DNA of 64,000 nt, from NCBI RefSeq assembly GCF_040907265.1, contig NZ_JBFOHP010000002.1, positions 4,402,001 through 4,466,000 on the forward strand, in the 5' to 3' direction. Of the stretch, positions 33,708 to 42,884 are shown piece after piece. Below the pieces are notes generated by a model. The model had not been told where the DNA came from. It ran no database searches and worked only from the letters and a program-made list of their open reading frames with translations. This stretch comes from Streptomyces sclerotialus. Its GTDB lineage: Bacteria > Actinomycetota > Actinomycetes > Streptomycetales > Streptomycetaceae. Positions within the stretch are counted from its first letter, which is position 1. Each line of letters starts with the position of its first letter. The translations under genes were made by a program, and so were the position numbers.

Positions 33708-33906
33708 ACGGAAAGCCTACCGGTCACCCGGCCTCGGGCGCAGCCATGTCGCACGGGTACGAACCAGTCTTAACCGGCGCCAGGGGACCAAAGCCCCGGT
33801 GTCACCCGAGTGCGGCGGAGCGGGACCCGCCGCGAACCGGGCCGCCGGGGCGCGGTGTTACGGGGTCCGGCCGGGGATCGGGGGAGGTTCCCCGGCCGGG
33901 AGGGCG

Positions 33907-34437
33907 TCACCAGACCAGGGCGTCGGCCGGGTTGTCCTGCCAGTACGTCACCTGGGCGACGGCGGGCTGGATGAACACCGGGCCACCCTTGACGGTGACG
34001 GGCTCGAGGGCGGTGTCCTTGGCCACGGCAACCTCGATCCTGCCGGTCTTGAAGCCCTTCTCCGGCGAGTCGGCGGCGGAGAGCGTGAGACCCGCGTAGG
34101 CCTTCTCGCCAGGGGCGAGGGTGACCACGGCCTGCGGCTGGGAGTCCTCGACGACCGGCGTGACCGCCTGCTGGTCCTTGTGGAGCCGCAGGAGCGGGTA
34201 GGTCTCGGCGGAGAAGTCGCAGGTCTTCTTCGAGGTGTTGGTGGCCGTGATCAGGACGTGGTTGATCGGACGGCTGACCGTGCCGGCCTCCAGCTTCAGC
34301 GCCGACGCGGTGCAGGGCGCGATCCTGGCGGCGGGCGCCGGGCGGGCGGTCTGCGCCAGGGCCGGGCCGGCGGCCGCTGCCAGGGCGCCGACGGCGAGGA
34401 GCGAGGCGACGGCGGCCTTGACGGTCTTCTTCGGCAT
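33907..34437 (-). CDS. secreted DUF4232 protein
   Basis: A 176-residue protein from ATG 34437 (GGGGGAA upstream). Signal peptide at about 1-30 (KKTVKAAVASLLAVGALAAA, cleaved near ALAQT). The mature domain has IAPCTASALKLEAG and KKTCDFSAETYPLLRL, whose two Cys probably pair, and ends FIQPAVAQVTYWQDNPADAL. DUF4232 proteins are common secreted streptomycete proteins with an immunoglobulin-like fold. Function unknown. Confidence 0.87.
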   Translation of the reverse strand: MPKKTVKAAVASLLAVGALAAAAGPALAQTARPAPAARIAPCTASALKLEAGTVSRPINHVLITATNTSKKTCDFSAETYPLLRLHKDQQAVTPVVEDSQPQAVVTLAPGEKAYAGLTLSAADSPEKGFKTGRIEVAVAKDTALEPVTVKGGPVFIQPAVAQVTYWQDNPADALVW

Positions 34438-34591
34438 GGTGATTCCCCCGTGTTCGGTGTCTGCGGTACCTGATGGGTGGCTGTGGTGCTGCGTACCGGG
34501 CCGGTCCGCCCGGTACGACATCCACTCTGTCCGGTGGCGCTATTGGTCCGCTAACGTCCGGCTAACGCCTCCTATCCACCCCCAAATGCGA

Positions 34592-34624
34592 CGAAGCCGG
34601 GCAGCTGTCGAGCAGCCACCCGGC
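34592..34624 (-). terminator. possible terminator after the alcohol dehydrogenase gene
   Basis: AGCCGGG and CCCGGCT form the outer arms and CAGCTG/CAGC the inner part of an imperfect hairpin. CATTTG rather than a clear T-run follows on the minus strand. Confidence 0.4.
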
Positions 34625-34684
34625 TCCGTACGTACGCGGCGGTCGCGGCGGACACGGCGGACACGGCGGGCCGGACGCGAGCAC

Positions 34685-34740
34685 CCGGTCACCGATCGGT
34701 CACCGATCGCCGGTCACCGGTTACCAGTCGCCGGTCACCA
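34685..34740. repeat. CGGTCACC short repeats
   Basis: CGGTCACCGAT and the related CGCCGGTCACC recur about five times, at the 3-prime side of the alcohol dehydrogenase gene. It is low-complexity and holds no gene. Confidence 0.55.
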
Positions 34741-34752
34741 GGCCCCGGCGGG

Positions 34753-35805
34753 TCACATCGTCGAGACGTCGATCACGAAGCGGTAGCGGACGTCGCTCGC
34801 CTGCACCCGCCGGTAGGCGTCGTTGATCTCCTCGGCGGAGATCACCTCGATCTGCGCGCCGATGCCGTGCGCCGCGCAGAAGTCCAGCATCTCCTGGGTC
34901 TCGGGGATACCGCCGATGGACGAGCCGGCCATCGCCCGGTTGTTCTGGATCAGCGAGAAGGGCGGTACGCGGAGCGGCTGCTCGGGCGCGCCGACCTGGA
35001 CCAGCGTGCCGTTCGTGCGGAGCAGGCCCAGGTAGGCGCCCAGGTCCAGGTCCGCCGAGACGGTGTTGATGATCAGGTCGAAGCTGTTGGCCAGCTCCTC
35101 GAAGGTGGCCGCGTCGGAGGTGGCGCGGTAGTCGGAGGCGCCCAGCTTCAGGCCGTCCTCCTTCTTGCGCAGCGACTGGCTGAGGACGGTCACCTCGGCG
35201 CCCTTGGCGCGGGCGATCTGCACGGCCATGTGGCCGAGGCCGCCGAGCCCGACGACCGCGACCTTCTTGCCGGGGGCCGCGCCCCAGCGGGCGAGCGGCG
35301 AGTACACGGTGATGCCGGCGCACAGCAGGGGCGCGGCCACGTCCAGCGCGAGGCCGTCGGGGATGCGGACGGCGAAGTCCTCGGTGACCACCACGTGGGT
35401 GGAGTAGCCGCCGTAGGTGGGCTCGCCGTCGCGGCCCGTGGCGTTGTACGTCATCACGGGGCCGAGCGCGCCGGTGCAGTGCTGCTCGAATCCGGCCTTG
35501 CAGTTGTCGCACTCCCGGCAGGAGTCGACCATGCAGCCGACGCCGACCCGGTCGCCCACCTGGTGGCGGGTGACCTCCGGGCCGACCGCGGCGACCACGC
35601 CGGCGATCTCGTGGCCCGGGACCATCGGGAAGGTGCCCGGACCCCAGTCCGAGTCGACCTGGTGGATGTCGGAGTGGCAGATCCCCGCGTACTTGATCTC
35701 GATGAGGATGTCGTGCGCGCCGAGCTCACGGCGCGGAATGGTGGTGCGCTCCAGGGGTGCCTTGGGCGCGGGTGCTGCATACGCGGTGACAGAGGTGTGT
35801 GTCAT
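34753..35805 (-). CDS. zinc-dependent NAD(P) alcohol dehydrogenase (CAD-type MDR)
   Basis: A 350-residue enzyme from ATG 35805. Catalytic zinc ligands lie in [10 protein letters not shown] and the GHE motif at [10 protein letters not shown]. The structural zinc site is the four-Cys cluster in [16 protein letters not shown]. The Rossmann loop is [12 protein letters not shown] (about 180-190). Close relatives (YahK/AdhA type) reduce aldehydes with NADPH. It is divergent from an XRE regulator across about 158 nt. Some relatives answer to electrophile stress, which would fit that pairing. Confidence 0.93.
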   Translation of the reverse strand: MTHTSVTAYAAPAPKAPLERTTIPRRELGAHDILIEIKYAGICHSDIHQVDSDWGPGTFPMVPGHEIAGVVAAVGPEVTRHQVGDRVGVGCMVDSCRECDNCKAGFEQHCTGALGPVMTYNATGRDGEPTYGGYSTHVVVTEDFAVRIPDGLALDVAAPLLCAGITVYSPLARWGAAPGKKVAVVGLGGLGHMAVQIARAKGAEVTVLSQSLRKKEDGLKLGASDYRATSDAATFEELANSFDLIINTVSADLDLGAYLGLLRTNGTLVQVGAPEQPLRVPPFSLIQNNRAMAGSSIGGIPETQEMLDFCAAHGIGAQIEVISAEEINDAYRRVQASDVRYRFVIDVSTM

Positions 35806-35963
35806 GACATCGAGCCTGCGTGAGGAGCAGAAGCGGAGCCAGACCCCCCGTTTACGTACGAACGCCGTTGGTACCAATGGCAGTGTCACCTTCGCGACCT
35901 GCGGTTTCGCAGAGTTGTCCACAGGCCACCACGGGTTGTCGGCCGGACGCGGATACTGGCCAT

Positions 35964-36860
35964 ATGGACCAGCGCACCGAATTGAGCGAGTTTCTGCGCA
36001 CCCGCCGCGCACGCCTGCAGCCCGAGGACGTGGGACTGCCGCGGCACGGCGGGCGGCGCCGGGTGCCGGGGCTGCGGAGGGAGGAGCTGGCGCAGCTGGC
36101 TGGAGTGAGCGTGGCGTACTACGTACGCCTGGAGCAGGGCCACGGGGAGAACGTCTCCACCGCCGTCCTCGACGCCATATCCGGCGCGCTCCGGCTCAAC
36201 AGCGCGGAGCGGGCGCACCTCAACCACCTGGTCAAGCCGAAGGCCAAGCGCTCGCGCGGCGCCGGGCGCCCGCAGCGGGTGCGGCCCGCGCTGCAGCAGC
36301 TGCTGGACGCGATGGAGGGCATACCGGCGTACGTCGCGGGCCGCCGCCTGGACGTCATCGGGTGGAACCGCATGGCGTGCGCGCTGCTCGGGGACTACGC
36401 CGCGATGCCGCCGGAGCGGCGCAACATCGCCCGGCAGGTCTTCCTGGACCCCGAGTCCCGGGACCTCTTCGTCGACTGGGACAGCAAGGCCGCCGACATC
36501 GTCGCCTTTCTGCGGATGGACGCGGGCTGTCACCCCGACGATCCTCAGCTCGCCTCGCTGATCGGGGAGCTGTCGGTCAAGAGCGAGGAGTTCCGGCAGC
36601 TCTGGGCCGCGCACGACGTGCAGGACAAGGGGTTCGGTGTGAAGCGGCTGCACCACCCGGTGGTCGGCCCGCTGACGCTGTCGTACGAGACGCTGCGGCT
36701 GCCCGCCGACCCGGACCAGCAGCTGATCGTCTACAACGCGGAGCCCGGTTCGGCCTCGGCGGAGTCGCTGCGGCTGCTCGGGAGCTGGGCAGCGGAGGGG
36801 CCGGCGGACCGGGCCCCGGTGAGCGAGGACACCGCCGAGCGACAGGACGCGGGGGGCTGA
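35964..36860 (+). CDS. XRE-family regulator with MmyB-like ligand domain
   Basis: A 298-residue protein from ATG 35964. The HTH_31 domain is at about 10-85: [35 protein letters not shown] and [12 protein letters not shown]. The MmyB-like PAS-related domain follows (about 110-275): [20 protein letters not shown] and [20 protein letters not shown]. Members regulate a neighbouring oxidoreductase and may bind fatty acids. The divergent alcohol dehydrogenase is the likely target. Confidence 0.9.
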   Translation: MDQRTELSEFLRTRRARLQPEDVGLPRHGGRRRVPGLRREELAQLAGVSVAYYVRLEQGHGENVSTAVLDAISGALRLNSAERAHLNHLVKPKAKRSRGAGRPQRVRPALQQLLDAMEGIPAYVAGRRLDVIGWNRMACALLGDYAAMPPERRNIARQVFLDPESRDLFVDWDSKAADIVAFLRMDAGCHPDDPQLASLIGELSVKSEEFRQLWAAHDVQDKGFGVKRLHHPVVGPLTLSYETLRLPADPDQQLIVYNAEPGSASAESLRLLGSWAAEGPADRAPVSEDTAERQDAGG

Positions 36861-36876
36861 GCCGGGCACGCAGCGC

Positions 36877-36912
36877 GGGGAGGGCGGGGGTGGGGGGTGG
36901 GGGGGAAGGGGG
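36877..36912 (+). other. G-run tract, quadruplex-capable
   Basis: Six runs of 3-7 G separated by one or two bases lie between the XRE stop and the cobalamin riboswitch. Four or more closely spaced G-runs could fold as a G-quadruplex. I see no other signal. Confidence 0.5.
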
Positions 36913-36944
36913 CCCCCGGAGAACAGCGGGGTTAGAGTGACCCG

Positions 36945-37180
36945 GCCGTGGTGTTCGGGAAGACCGGTGAAGACCTTCGGGTCCGATTCCGGAGCGGCCC
37001 TCGCCACTGTGATCGGGGAGTTTCCGACCCTTCCCGCGCGCCGGGTGACCTGTGCGCGTGGGGGCCACTGTCCGCCGGGCGCGGACGGGAAGGCCGGGCC
37101 GGACGCGCCCTCCTCCGGCTCTCGGCGAGAAGCGTCTCGACGAGCACGGAGGTACCCCGTAAGCCAGGAGACCGGCCACG
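36945..37180 (+). promoter_or_regulatory. cobalamin (B12) riboswitch
   Basis: The leader of the Ni/Co transporter shows the conserved aptamer parts in order: GGTGAAGACC, TCCGATTCCGGAGCGG, then GCCACTGTGA at 37003-37012 and the B12 box AAGCCAGGAGACCGGCC at 37161-37177. The start codon follows 50 nt later, leaving room for a translation-controlling expression platform. Adenosylcobalamin would be expected to shut off cobalt uptake. Confidence 0.92.
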
Positions 37181-37226
37181 GCATCTCACGAACGGATTCC
37201 ACGAGGTGCTGGAGCGTGACGGCCGC

Positions 37227-38351
37227 ATGACCGTGCCCACTCATACCCCCACAACCCCCACGCCCCCCGAGCTGCGGCAGTTCCGCTGGCAGCGGCGGGA
37301 CACGGTCCGCACGGCCGGTCTGCTGGCCGTCATAGCCGGCTTGCACGTCATCGCCTTCGGCGTGCTGCTCCTGCTGGTGGTGCCGAACCACTACACGATC
37401 GGCACCCAGGTCTACGGCGTCGGCCTCGGCGTCACCGCGTACACCCTCGGCATGCGGCACGCCTTCGACGCCGATCACATCGCCGCGATCGACAACACCA
37501 CCCGCAAGCTCATGGCCGACGGGAAGCGGCCGGTGTCGGTGGGCTTCTGGTTCGCGCTGGGGCACTCCAGCGTGGTCGTCGTGATGGCCGCCCTGGTGGC
37601 GGGCGGCGCGGCGATCGCGGGGACGCTGCTGGACGACGGTTCCCGCACGCACCAGGTGCTCGGCACGGTCGGCACCACCGTCTCCGGCGGGTTCCTGTAC
37701 CTCATCGCGGCCCTGAACCTCGTCGCGCTGGCCGGCATCTGGCGGGTGTTCCGGTCCATGCGGGCCGGGACGTACGACGAGGCCGAGCTGGAGCGGCAGC
37801 TGGACTCGCGCGGCTTCATGAACCGCGTACTGGGCCGCTTCACCAAGTCGATCTCCCGCCCGGGGCAGATGTACCCGCTCGGCTTCCTCTTCGGCCTCGG
37901 CTTCGACACCGCGACCGAGGTCACGCTGATGGTGATGGCCGGCAGCGGGGCCGCAACAGGTCTGCCCTGGTACGCGATCCTGTGCCTGCCACTGCTGTTC
38001 GCGGCCGGCATGAGCCTGTTCGACACGCTCGACGGCACGTTCATGAACTTCGCCTACCAGTGGGCGTTCGCCAACCCGGTGCGCAAGGTCTACTACAACC
38101 TCACCATCACCGGGCTGTCGATCGTGGTGGCCTTCTTCATCGGCACCATCGAGCTGGTGAGCGTGCTGCACGACAAGCTCGGGCTCACGGACGCGGTCAC
38201 CGACTGGATCTCCGGGCTGAACCTGGACAACGTCGGTTATCTCATCGTCGGCATCTTCGTCGTCGTCTGGGCGGCGGCGATCGCCTACTGGCGGCTGTCC
38301 GGGGTCGAGCAGCGCTGGGCGGCCCGGGCGGCGGCCACCCCCGAAGCCTGA
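37227..38351 (+). CDS. nickel/cobalt transporter, NiCoT (HoxN/NixA) family
   Basis: A 374-residue eight-helix permease. TM2 carries the signature RHAFDADHIAAIDN, the metal-selective H-x4-D-H. Further signatures are FALGHSSVVV, LGFDTATEV and LFDTLDG. The B12 riboswitch directly upstream argues that cobalt for cobalamin is the main substrate. It stands alone; no corrin synthesis genes are in the window. Confidence 0.94.
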   Translation: MTVPTHTPTTPTPPELRQFRWQRRDTVRTAGLLAVIAGLHVIAFGVLLLLVVPNHYTIGTQVYGVGLGVTAYTLGMRHAFDADHIAAIDNTTRKLMADGKRPVSVGFWFALGHSSVVVVMAALVAGGAAIAGTLLDDGSRTHQVLGTVGTTVSGGFLYLIAALNLVALAGIWRVFRSMRAGTYDEAELERQLDSRGFMNRVLGRFTKSISRPGQMYPLGFLFGLGFDTATEVTLMVMAGSGAATGLPWYAILCLPLLFAAGMSLFDTLDGTFMNFAYQWAFANPVRKVYYNLTITGLSIVVAFFIGTIELVSVLHDKLGLTDAVTDWISGLNLDNVGYLIVGIFVVVWAAAIAYWRLSGVEQRWAARAAATPEA

Positions 38352-38392
38352 ACCGCGGCCGGCCCCAGGCCCGCCGGCCCCCGGGCGGCCGG

Positions 38393-38980
38393 CTACTTGC
38401 CGGCCGCCTTCTTGGCCGCCCGCTTCATCTCCTGCTTGTAGGCGCGGACCTCGGCGAGGGATGCGGGGCCCGTGATGTCGGCCACCGAGCGGCGGGCGTC
38501 CTCCTCGCCGTACGGGCCGGCTGCCTCGCGCCAGCCCTCGGGGCGCACGCCGAACTGCTTGCCGAGGAGGGCCAGGAAGATCTGGGCCTTCTGCTTGCCG
38601 AAGCCGGGCAGCTCGTTGAGGCGTTTCAGCAGCTCGGCGCCGCTCCCGGCGTCCCGCCAGACCGCTTCCGCGTCGCCGTCGTAGTGCTCGACGAGGTACT
38701 GGCACAGCTGCTGCACCCGTTTGGCCATGGACCGCGGGTAGCGGTGCACGGCCGGCTTGCGGGCCAGCAGCTCCTCGAAAGCCTCCGGGTCCTGGGCCGC
38801 GATCGCGTGCGCGTCCAGGTCGTCGCCGTCCATCCGCCGGGCGATGGTGTACGGGCCGGTGAACGCCCACTCCATCGGGACCTGCTGGTCCAGCAGCATG
38901 CCCACCAGAGCGGCGAGCGGACTGCGACCGAGCAGTTCGTCGGCTTCCTCCTGCTGCGCGACCCGCATCCTCACGTTCAT
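38393..38980 (-). CDS. HhH-GPD-type DNA glycosylase-like protein
   Basis: A 195-residue protein from ATG 38980 (AAGGGAT upstream). The helix-hairpin-helix is LNELPGFGKQKAQIFLALLG (about 125-145). The N-terminal helices contain LAALVGMLLDQQVPMEWAFT, typical of short Mag/EndoIII relatives, and the C-terminus is Lys-rich. It is convergent with the Ni/Co transporter and only 70 nt from the divergent PTS gene. Substrate unknown. Confidence 0.85.
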   Translation of the reverse strand: MNVRMRVAQQEEADELLGRSPLAALVGMLLDQQVPMEWAFTGPYTIARRMDGDDLDAHAIAAQDPEAFEELLARKPAVHRYPRSMAKRVQQLCQYLVEHYDGDAEAVWRDAGSGAELLKRLNELPGFGKQKAQIFLALLGKQFGVRPEGWREAAGPYGEEDARRSVADITGPASLAEVRAYKQEMKRAAKKAAGK

Positions 38981-39050
38981 GTTCCGATGATCCCTTCCGG
39001 CGCCGTGCACCGCATATCCGGGCAAGCGTTTTCGTGCGACGATCCCGTCC

Positions 39051-39956
39051 ATGCCGACACTGAGCGAACTGATCCCTGCCGATGCCGTGCGGCTGGACGT
39101 GACGGTGGCGGACTGGCGGGAGGCGGTGCGGGCGGCCGGTGACCTGATGGTCGCGACGGGTGCCGCCACCGGCGAGTACACCACGGAAATGATCGAGAAC
39201 GTCGAGGAGAACGGGCCGTACATCGTCATCGCTCCCGGTTTCGCCTTCGCGCACGCCCGCCCCTCGCCTGCGGTACTGGAGACCGGTATGTCGTGGGTGC
39301 GGCTGGCCGAGCCGGTGGAGTTCGGTCACGAGTCGAACGATCCGGTGAGCCTGGTCGTCGGGCTCGCGGCGCGGGACTCCGGGGCGCACACCGAGGCGAT
39401 GGCCGCGCTGGCGAGGTTGCTGGGTGACCCGGAGACCGAGCGGGCGCTGCGCGCGGCGCGGACACCGGAGGCGCTGCGCGCGGTACTGGCAGGACCGGAA
39501 ACCCCCGAGCGGCCCTCGCCGTCAGCGGAGACGCCGGAGTACGAGGCGGAGCCCGGACGGTCGCCGGGGCCCGGACGGTCGCAGGAGCCCGGACGGTCGC
39601 AGGGACCCGGACGGTCGGCGGAGACCGGCCAGTCGCCGGAGCGGCAGTCGGCCGGCGGCAGCACCTCCGTGCACAAGATCCTCACCGTCTGCGGCAACGG
39701 CCTGGGCACCAGCCTCTTCCTGAAGAACACCCTGGAGCAGGTGCTCGACCGCTGGGGCTGGTCGAAGTACGTCAGCGTCGAGGCGACCGACACCATCTCC
39801 GCGAAGGGCAAGGCGGGCGAGGCCGTCGCCATCCTCACCTCGGGCGAGATCGCCAGGACGCTCGGCGATGTCGGCGTCCCCGTGAAGGTCGTCGAGAACT
39901 TCACCAGTACGGGTGAGGTCGACCGCATCCTCCGCGACACCTACGACGTCCAGTAA
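39051..39956 (+). CDS. fused PTS IIA-IIB, ascorbate/galactitol type
   Basis: A 301-residue cytosolic phosphotransfer protein. The IIA type-2 domain (about 3-148) has the phospho-His68 in APGFAFAHARPSP. The linker (about 150-205) has four hexapeptide repeats GRSPGP, GRSQEP, GRSQGP, GRSAET encoded by an 18-bp tandem array at 39552-39623. The IIB domain (about 207-300) has phospho-Cys214 in KILTVCGNGLGTSL. IIA and IIB are separate proteins in E. coli Ula. The IIC permease follows 17 nt downstream. Confidence 0.92.
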   Translation: MPTLSELIPADAVRLDVTVADWREAVRAAGDLMVATGAATGEYTTEMIENVEENGPYIVIAPGFAFAHARPSPAVLETGMSWVRLAEPVEFGHESNDPVSLVVGLAARDSGAHTEAMAALARLLGDPETERALRAARTPEALRAVLAGPETPERPSPSAETPEYEAEPGRSPGPGRSQEPGRSQGPGRSAETGQSPERQSAGGSTSVHKILTVCGNGLGTSLFLKNTLEQVLDRWGWSKYVSVEATDTISAKGKAGEAVAILTSGEIARTLGDVGVPVKVVENFTSTGEVDRILRDTYDVQ

Positions 39957-39973
39957 CGAAGGGTGCTTCTTTC

Positions 39974-41533
39974 ATGCACTGGCTCGTGTCGATCGCCGAG
40001 TTCCTCGTCAACGAGGTCCTCAGCCAGCCGGCGTATCTGGTCGGCCTGATCACGGCCACCGGCCTGATCGCCCTGAAGAAGTCCGCCGGGCAGATCGTCG
40101 GCGGCGCCATCAAGGCCACGCTGGGCTTCCTGCTGATCGGGGCCGGCGCCGACCTGGTCGTCGCGGCCCTCGCTCCGCTGGGCGAGATGATCCAGGGCGC
40201 GACCGGCGCGCACGGCGTGATCCCGACCAACGAGGCGATCGTCGGCATCGCACAGGCGCAGTTCGGCGCCCGGGTGGCCTGGCTGATGATCGTCGGCTTC
40301 GGGGTCAGTCTGCTGCTGGCCCGTTTCACCCCGCTCCGGTACGTCTTCCTGACCGGCCACCACATGCTGTTCATGGCCACCCTGCTGACGGTGGTGCTGG
40401 CCACCGCGAAGCAGTCCTCCGTGGTGGTGGTGCTGGTCGGCGGCGTGCTGCTCGGCATCCTGCTGGTCGCCATGCCGGCCTTCGCGCACCCGTGGACCAA
40501 GCGCGTCACCGGTGACAACACCATCGCCGTCGGCCACTTCGGCACCGCCGGGTACATCGCGGCGGGCGCGACCGGGCAGCTGGTCGGCAGGCGCAGCCGC
40601 AGCACGGAGGACATGAAGCTGCCCGAGGGGCTGCGCTTCCTGCGTGACTCGATGGTGGCCACGGCGCTGTCCATGGTCCTGATCTACGTGATCCTGGCGG
40701 TCCTCTTCCTGGCCAAGGCGGGCCGGGTCACCGCGTTCAAGGCCTTCGCGACCGACGGCGGGGCGGTGGCCACCGGCCTCGGCAACTACCTCATGCAGTC
40801 CGTCATGCAGGGCCTGCAGTTCGGCATCGCGGTCGCGGTCATCCTGTTCGGCGTGCGGACGATCCTCGGCGAGCTGGTCCCGGCGTTCCAGGGCATCGCC
40901 AAGAAGGTCGTGCCCGGTGCGGTGCCCTCCCTGGACGCGCCGATCGTCTTCCCGTACGCCCAGAACGCCGTCCTCATCGGCTTCCTCTGCAGCTTCCTCG
41001 GCGGTCTGGTCAGCCTCGGGCTGCTCTCCGCGCTCTTCCACCCGTGGTTCGGCCTGGCGCTGGTCCTGCCGGGGCTGGTGCCGCACTTCTTCACCGGTGG
41101 CGCGGCCGGCGTGTACGGGAACGCGACGGGCGGCCGGCGCGGCGCGGCCCTCGGTGCCTTCGTCAACGGTGTCCTGATCACTTTCCTGCCCGCGCTGCTC
41201 CTGAAGGTGCTCGGCGCGTTCGGCGAGGAGAACACCACCTTCGGCGACGCCGACTTCGGCTGGTTCGGCGCGTTGATCGGCAACGCGGCCGAGGTGGGCG
41301 GTGCCGGTGCCGTCGTGCTGATGCTGGCCGTCGGTGCGGTGGTGCTGGCCGGTGCCGTGCTGGTGCAGAGGCGGGTGGTGGAGACCGGCTGGGACCCGGG
41401 CGCCCGCCGGGACGCCGTGCTGCCCCGTGCCGCGGTGCCCGCCGAGGCGGCTCCGGTCGCCACGGCCGGTTACCCGAAGATCGCCCCGCCGGCCGGGGCG
41501 CCCACTCCGCCCCCGCCGCCGGAGACCGGCTGA
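39974..41533 (+). CDS. PTS IIC, UlaA (ascorbate)-family permease
   Basis: A 519-residue membrane protein with about eleven helices. Family features include GLIALKKSAGQIVGGAIKAT near the start, PTNEAIVGIAQ, TGHHMLFMATLL and PHFFTGGAAGVYGNATGGRR. The C-terminal 50 residues are a Pro-rich tail ending in PPPPPETG. Substrate could be L-ascorbate or a related sugar acid. No ulaDEF-type catabolic gene is near, so it is an orphan transporter. Confidence 0.92.
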   Translation: MHWLVSIAEFLVNEVLSQPAYLVGLITATGLIALKKSAGQIVGGAIKATLGFLLIGAGADLVVAALAPLGEMIQGATGAHGVIPTNEAIVGIAQAQFGARVAWLMIVGFGVSLLLARFTPLRYVFLTGHHMLFMATLLTVVLATAKQSSVVVVLVGGVLLGILLVAMPAFAHPWTKRVTGDNTIAVGHFGTAGYIAAGATGQLVGRRSRSTEDMKLPEGLRFLRDSMVATALSMVLIYVILAVLFLAKAGRVTAFKAFATDGGAVATGLGNYLMQSVMQGLQFGIAVAVILFGVRTILGELVPAFQGIAKKVVPGAVPSLDAPIVFPYAQNAVLIGFLCSFLGGLVSLGLLSALFHPWFGLALVLPGLVPHFFTGGAAGVYGNATGGRRGAALGAFVNGVLITFLPALLLKVLGAFGEENTTFGDADFGWFGALIGNAAEVGGAGAVVLMLAVGAVVLAGAVLVQRRVVETGWDPGARRDAVLPRAAVPAEAAPVATAGYPKIAPPAGAPTPPPPPETG

Positions 41534-41583
41534 CCGTGCCCGGCCGGGGCGCCCGCCCCGCACCGCCGCCGGAGACCGGCTGA
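41490..41583 (+). repeat. tandem duplication of the IIC 3-prime end
   Basis: About 45 bases covering the last codons and stop of the IIC gene are repeated immediately downstream at an offset of 50 bp, including CCGCCGGAGACCGGCTGA at both ends. The second copy is outside the coding frame. Confidence 0.75.
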
Positions 41584-41611
41584 TGCGCGCCGGGAGGCCG
41601 GTGCCCGTGAC

Positions 41612-42721
41612 TCACGCGGAGGGCTGCCGGTTCGGTGGCCGGATGAGGAGCATCATCGCGTCGTCGCGGGAGCCGGTGTCCCGGTAGCGCGCCAGGTCGG
41701 CTTCGAGGGCGTCCAGGACGACGGTCGGCTCGCGGCCGCAGAGGGACGTGAGGCGTTCGGCGAGCGGATAGAACTCGCCGTCCGGGTTGCGGCATTCGGC
41801 CACCCCGTCCGTGCACAGCAGCAGCCAGTCGCCGGGCGCCGGGTGGACGACCGCGGTGGGGCACCGGTCCTCCACCATCCGCATCAGCCCCAGCGGGGCC
41901 GTCGCGTCCAGCCCGGAGAGCCAGGAAGCGCGGCCGCCGCGTACCAGGAGGGGCGGCGGATGGCCGCAGCTGAGCAGCTCGACCCGGCCGTCGTCGTACA
42001 CGTTGATCAGCAGCGCGGTGACGAAGCCGTCGTGGTGGTGGATGCGGGTGACGGAGGTGTCCATGCGCAGCGCGATGCCCGCCAGGCTGGCCTCGTGGTG
42101 CGCGAGCTCCCGCCAGATGTGCAGGGTCTCGGCTGCCGTCGCGACCACGTCCAGCCCTTTGCCCGACACGTCGCCGATGAGCAGCCGTACGCCGAAGGGG
42201 GTGCGCTCGGCGCCGCAGATGTCCCCGCCGACCGTGGCGCCGGGGGTGGCCGCCAGATACCGCGCGTCCAGCCGGACCCCGCCCACCGACTCGGGCGGCC
42301 GGGGCAGCACCGCCGCCTGGGTCACCTGGGCGAGCCGGCCGAGCCGGGCGATCTTGGTCTCCTGGCGGCGGCTGCGGCGGGCGGCGGTACGGACCAGCGC
42401 GGTCACCGCCAGCACGCCGGCCAGCGCCGCGACCACGTTCACCGGTCGGGCTCCCCAGCCCAGCACCCCGACGCCCGCGAGCGCGGCGGCCCCGGCGGCC
42501 GGCACGGCGCGCATGCTCGGCCGGCCGATCGCGGGCAGTGCGGCGACGGCGGGCATCAGGGGGAGGAGGAACAGTTCGAGGTCCAGCGTCCGTCCCAGCG
42601 TGGCGCACAGGGCGGCCAGCAACAGCGGAAACGTTCCTCGAAGCAGCCTCAGGCGTGTGCCGGGCGGTGGTGCGGCCGGTACGCCGGTGTGGGCGCGTCC
42701 GGCCGGAGGAAGCTTCGGCAT
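41612..42721 (-). CDS. membrane-anchored SpoIIE-type PP2C phosphatase
   Basis: A 369-residue protein. Three or four short membrane helices occupy about 25-112 (LLLAALCATLGRTLDLELFL, AVAALPAIG, AALAGVGVLGW, NVVAALAGVLAVTALVR). The catalytic domain (about 135-365) has VGGDICGAERTPFGVRLLIG, GDVSGKGLDVV, SCGHPPPLLV, LCTDGVAECR and DDAMMLLI, including the metal-binding Asp residues. Such phosphatases usually act on anti-anti-sigma factors. The sigma factors SigF/SigN are 15 kb away; no STAS gene is adjacent. Confidence 0.92.
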   Translation of the reverse strand: MPKLPPAGRAHTGVPAAPPPGTRLRLLRGTFPLLLAALCATLGRTLDLELFLLPLMPAVAALPAIGRPSMRAVPAAGAAALAGVGVLGWGARPVNVVAALAGVLAVTALVRTAARRSRRQETKIARLGRLAQVTQAAVLPRPPESVGGVRLDARYLAATPGATVGGDICGAERTPFGVRLLIGDVSGKGLDVVATAAETLHIWRELAHHEASLAGIALRMDTSVTRIHHHDGFVTALLINVYDDGRVELLSCGHPPPLLVRGGRASWLSGLDATAPLGLMRMVEDRCPTAVVHPAPGDWLLLCTDGVAECRNPDGEFYPLAERLTSLCGREPTVVLDALEADLARYRDTGSRDDAMMLLIRPPNRQPSA

Positions 42722-42774
42722 GACAAGGCCTGCCCGCTGGCTGCGCTGAAGTCGAACAGCCTAGTGACCGGACG

Positions 42775-42791
42775 ATGCACAGGGTGTGCAT
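42775..42791. promoter_or_regulatory. ATGCAC-N5-GTGCAT inverted repeat
   Basis: A 6-bp inverted repeat with a 5-nt spacer, 54 nt upstream of the phosphatase start and followed by AT-rich bases (ATCGCGAATTCTC). Operator-like, but not matched to a known regulator. Confidence 0.35.
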
Positions 42792-42884
42792 ATCGCGAAT
42801 TCTCTCGGAAAGAAGCACGTCGCAGAAGTGCACCGGTGATCAGGAACTGGACACTCCGGAAGCTCCGCGGGCCGCGCGGCCGGC

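Noticed and set aside
35886..39389. 1167-codon minus-strand frame
   Set aside because: It crosses the XRE gene, the riboswitch and the Ni/Co transporter in a shadow frame; only the HhH-GPD gene in its left end, in another frame, is real.
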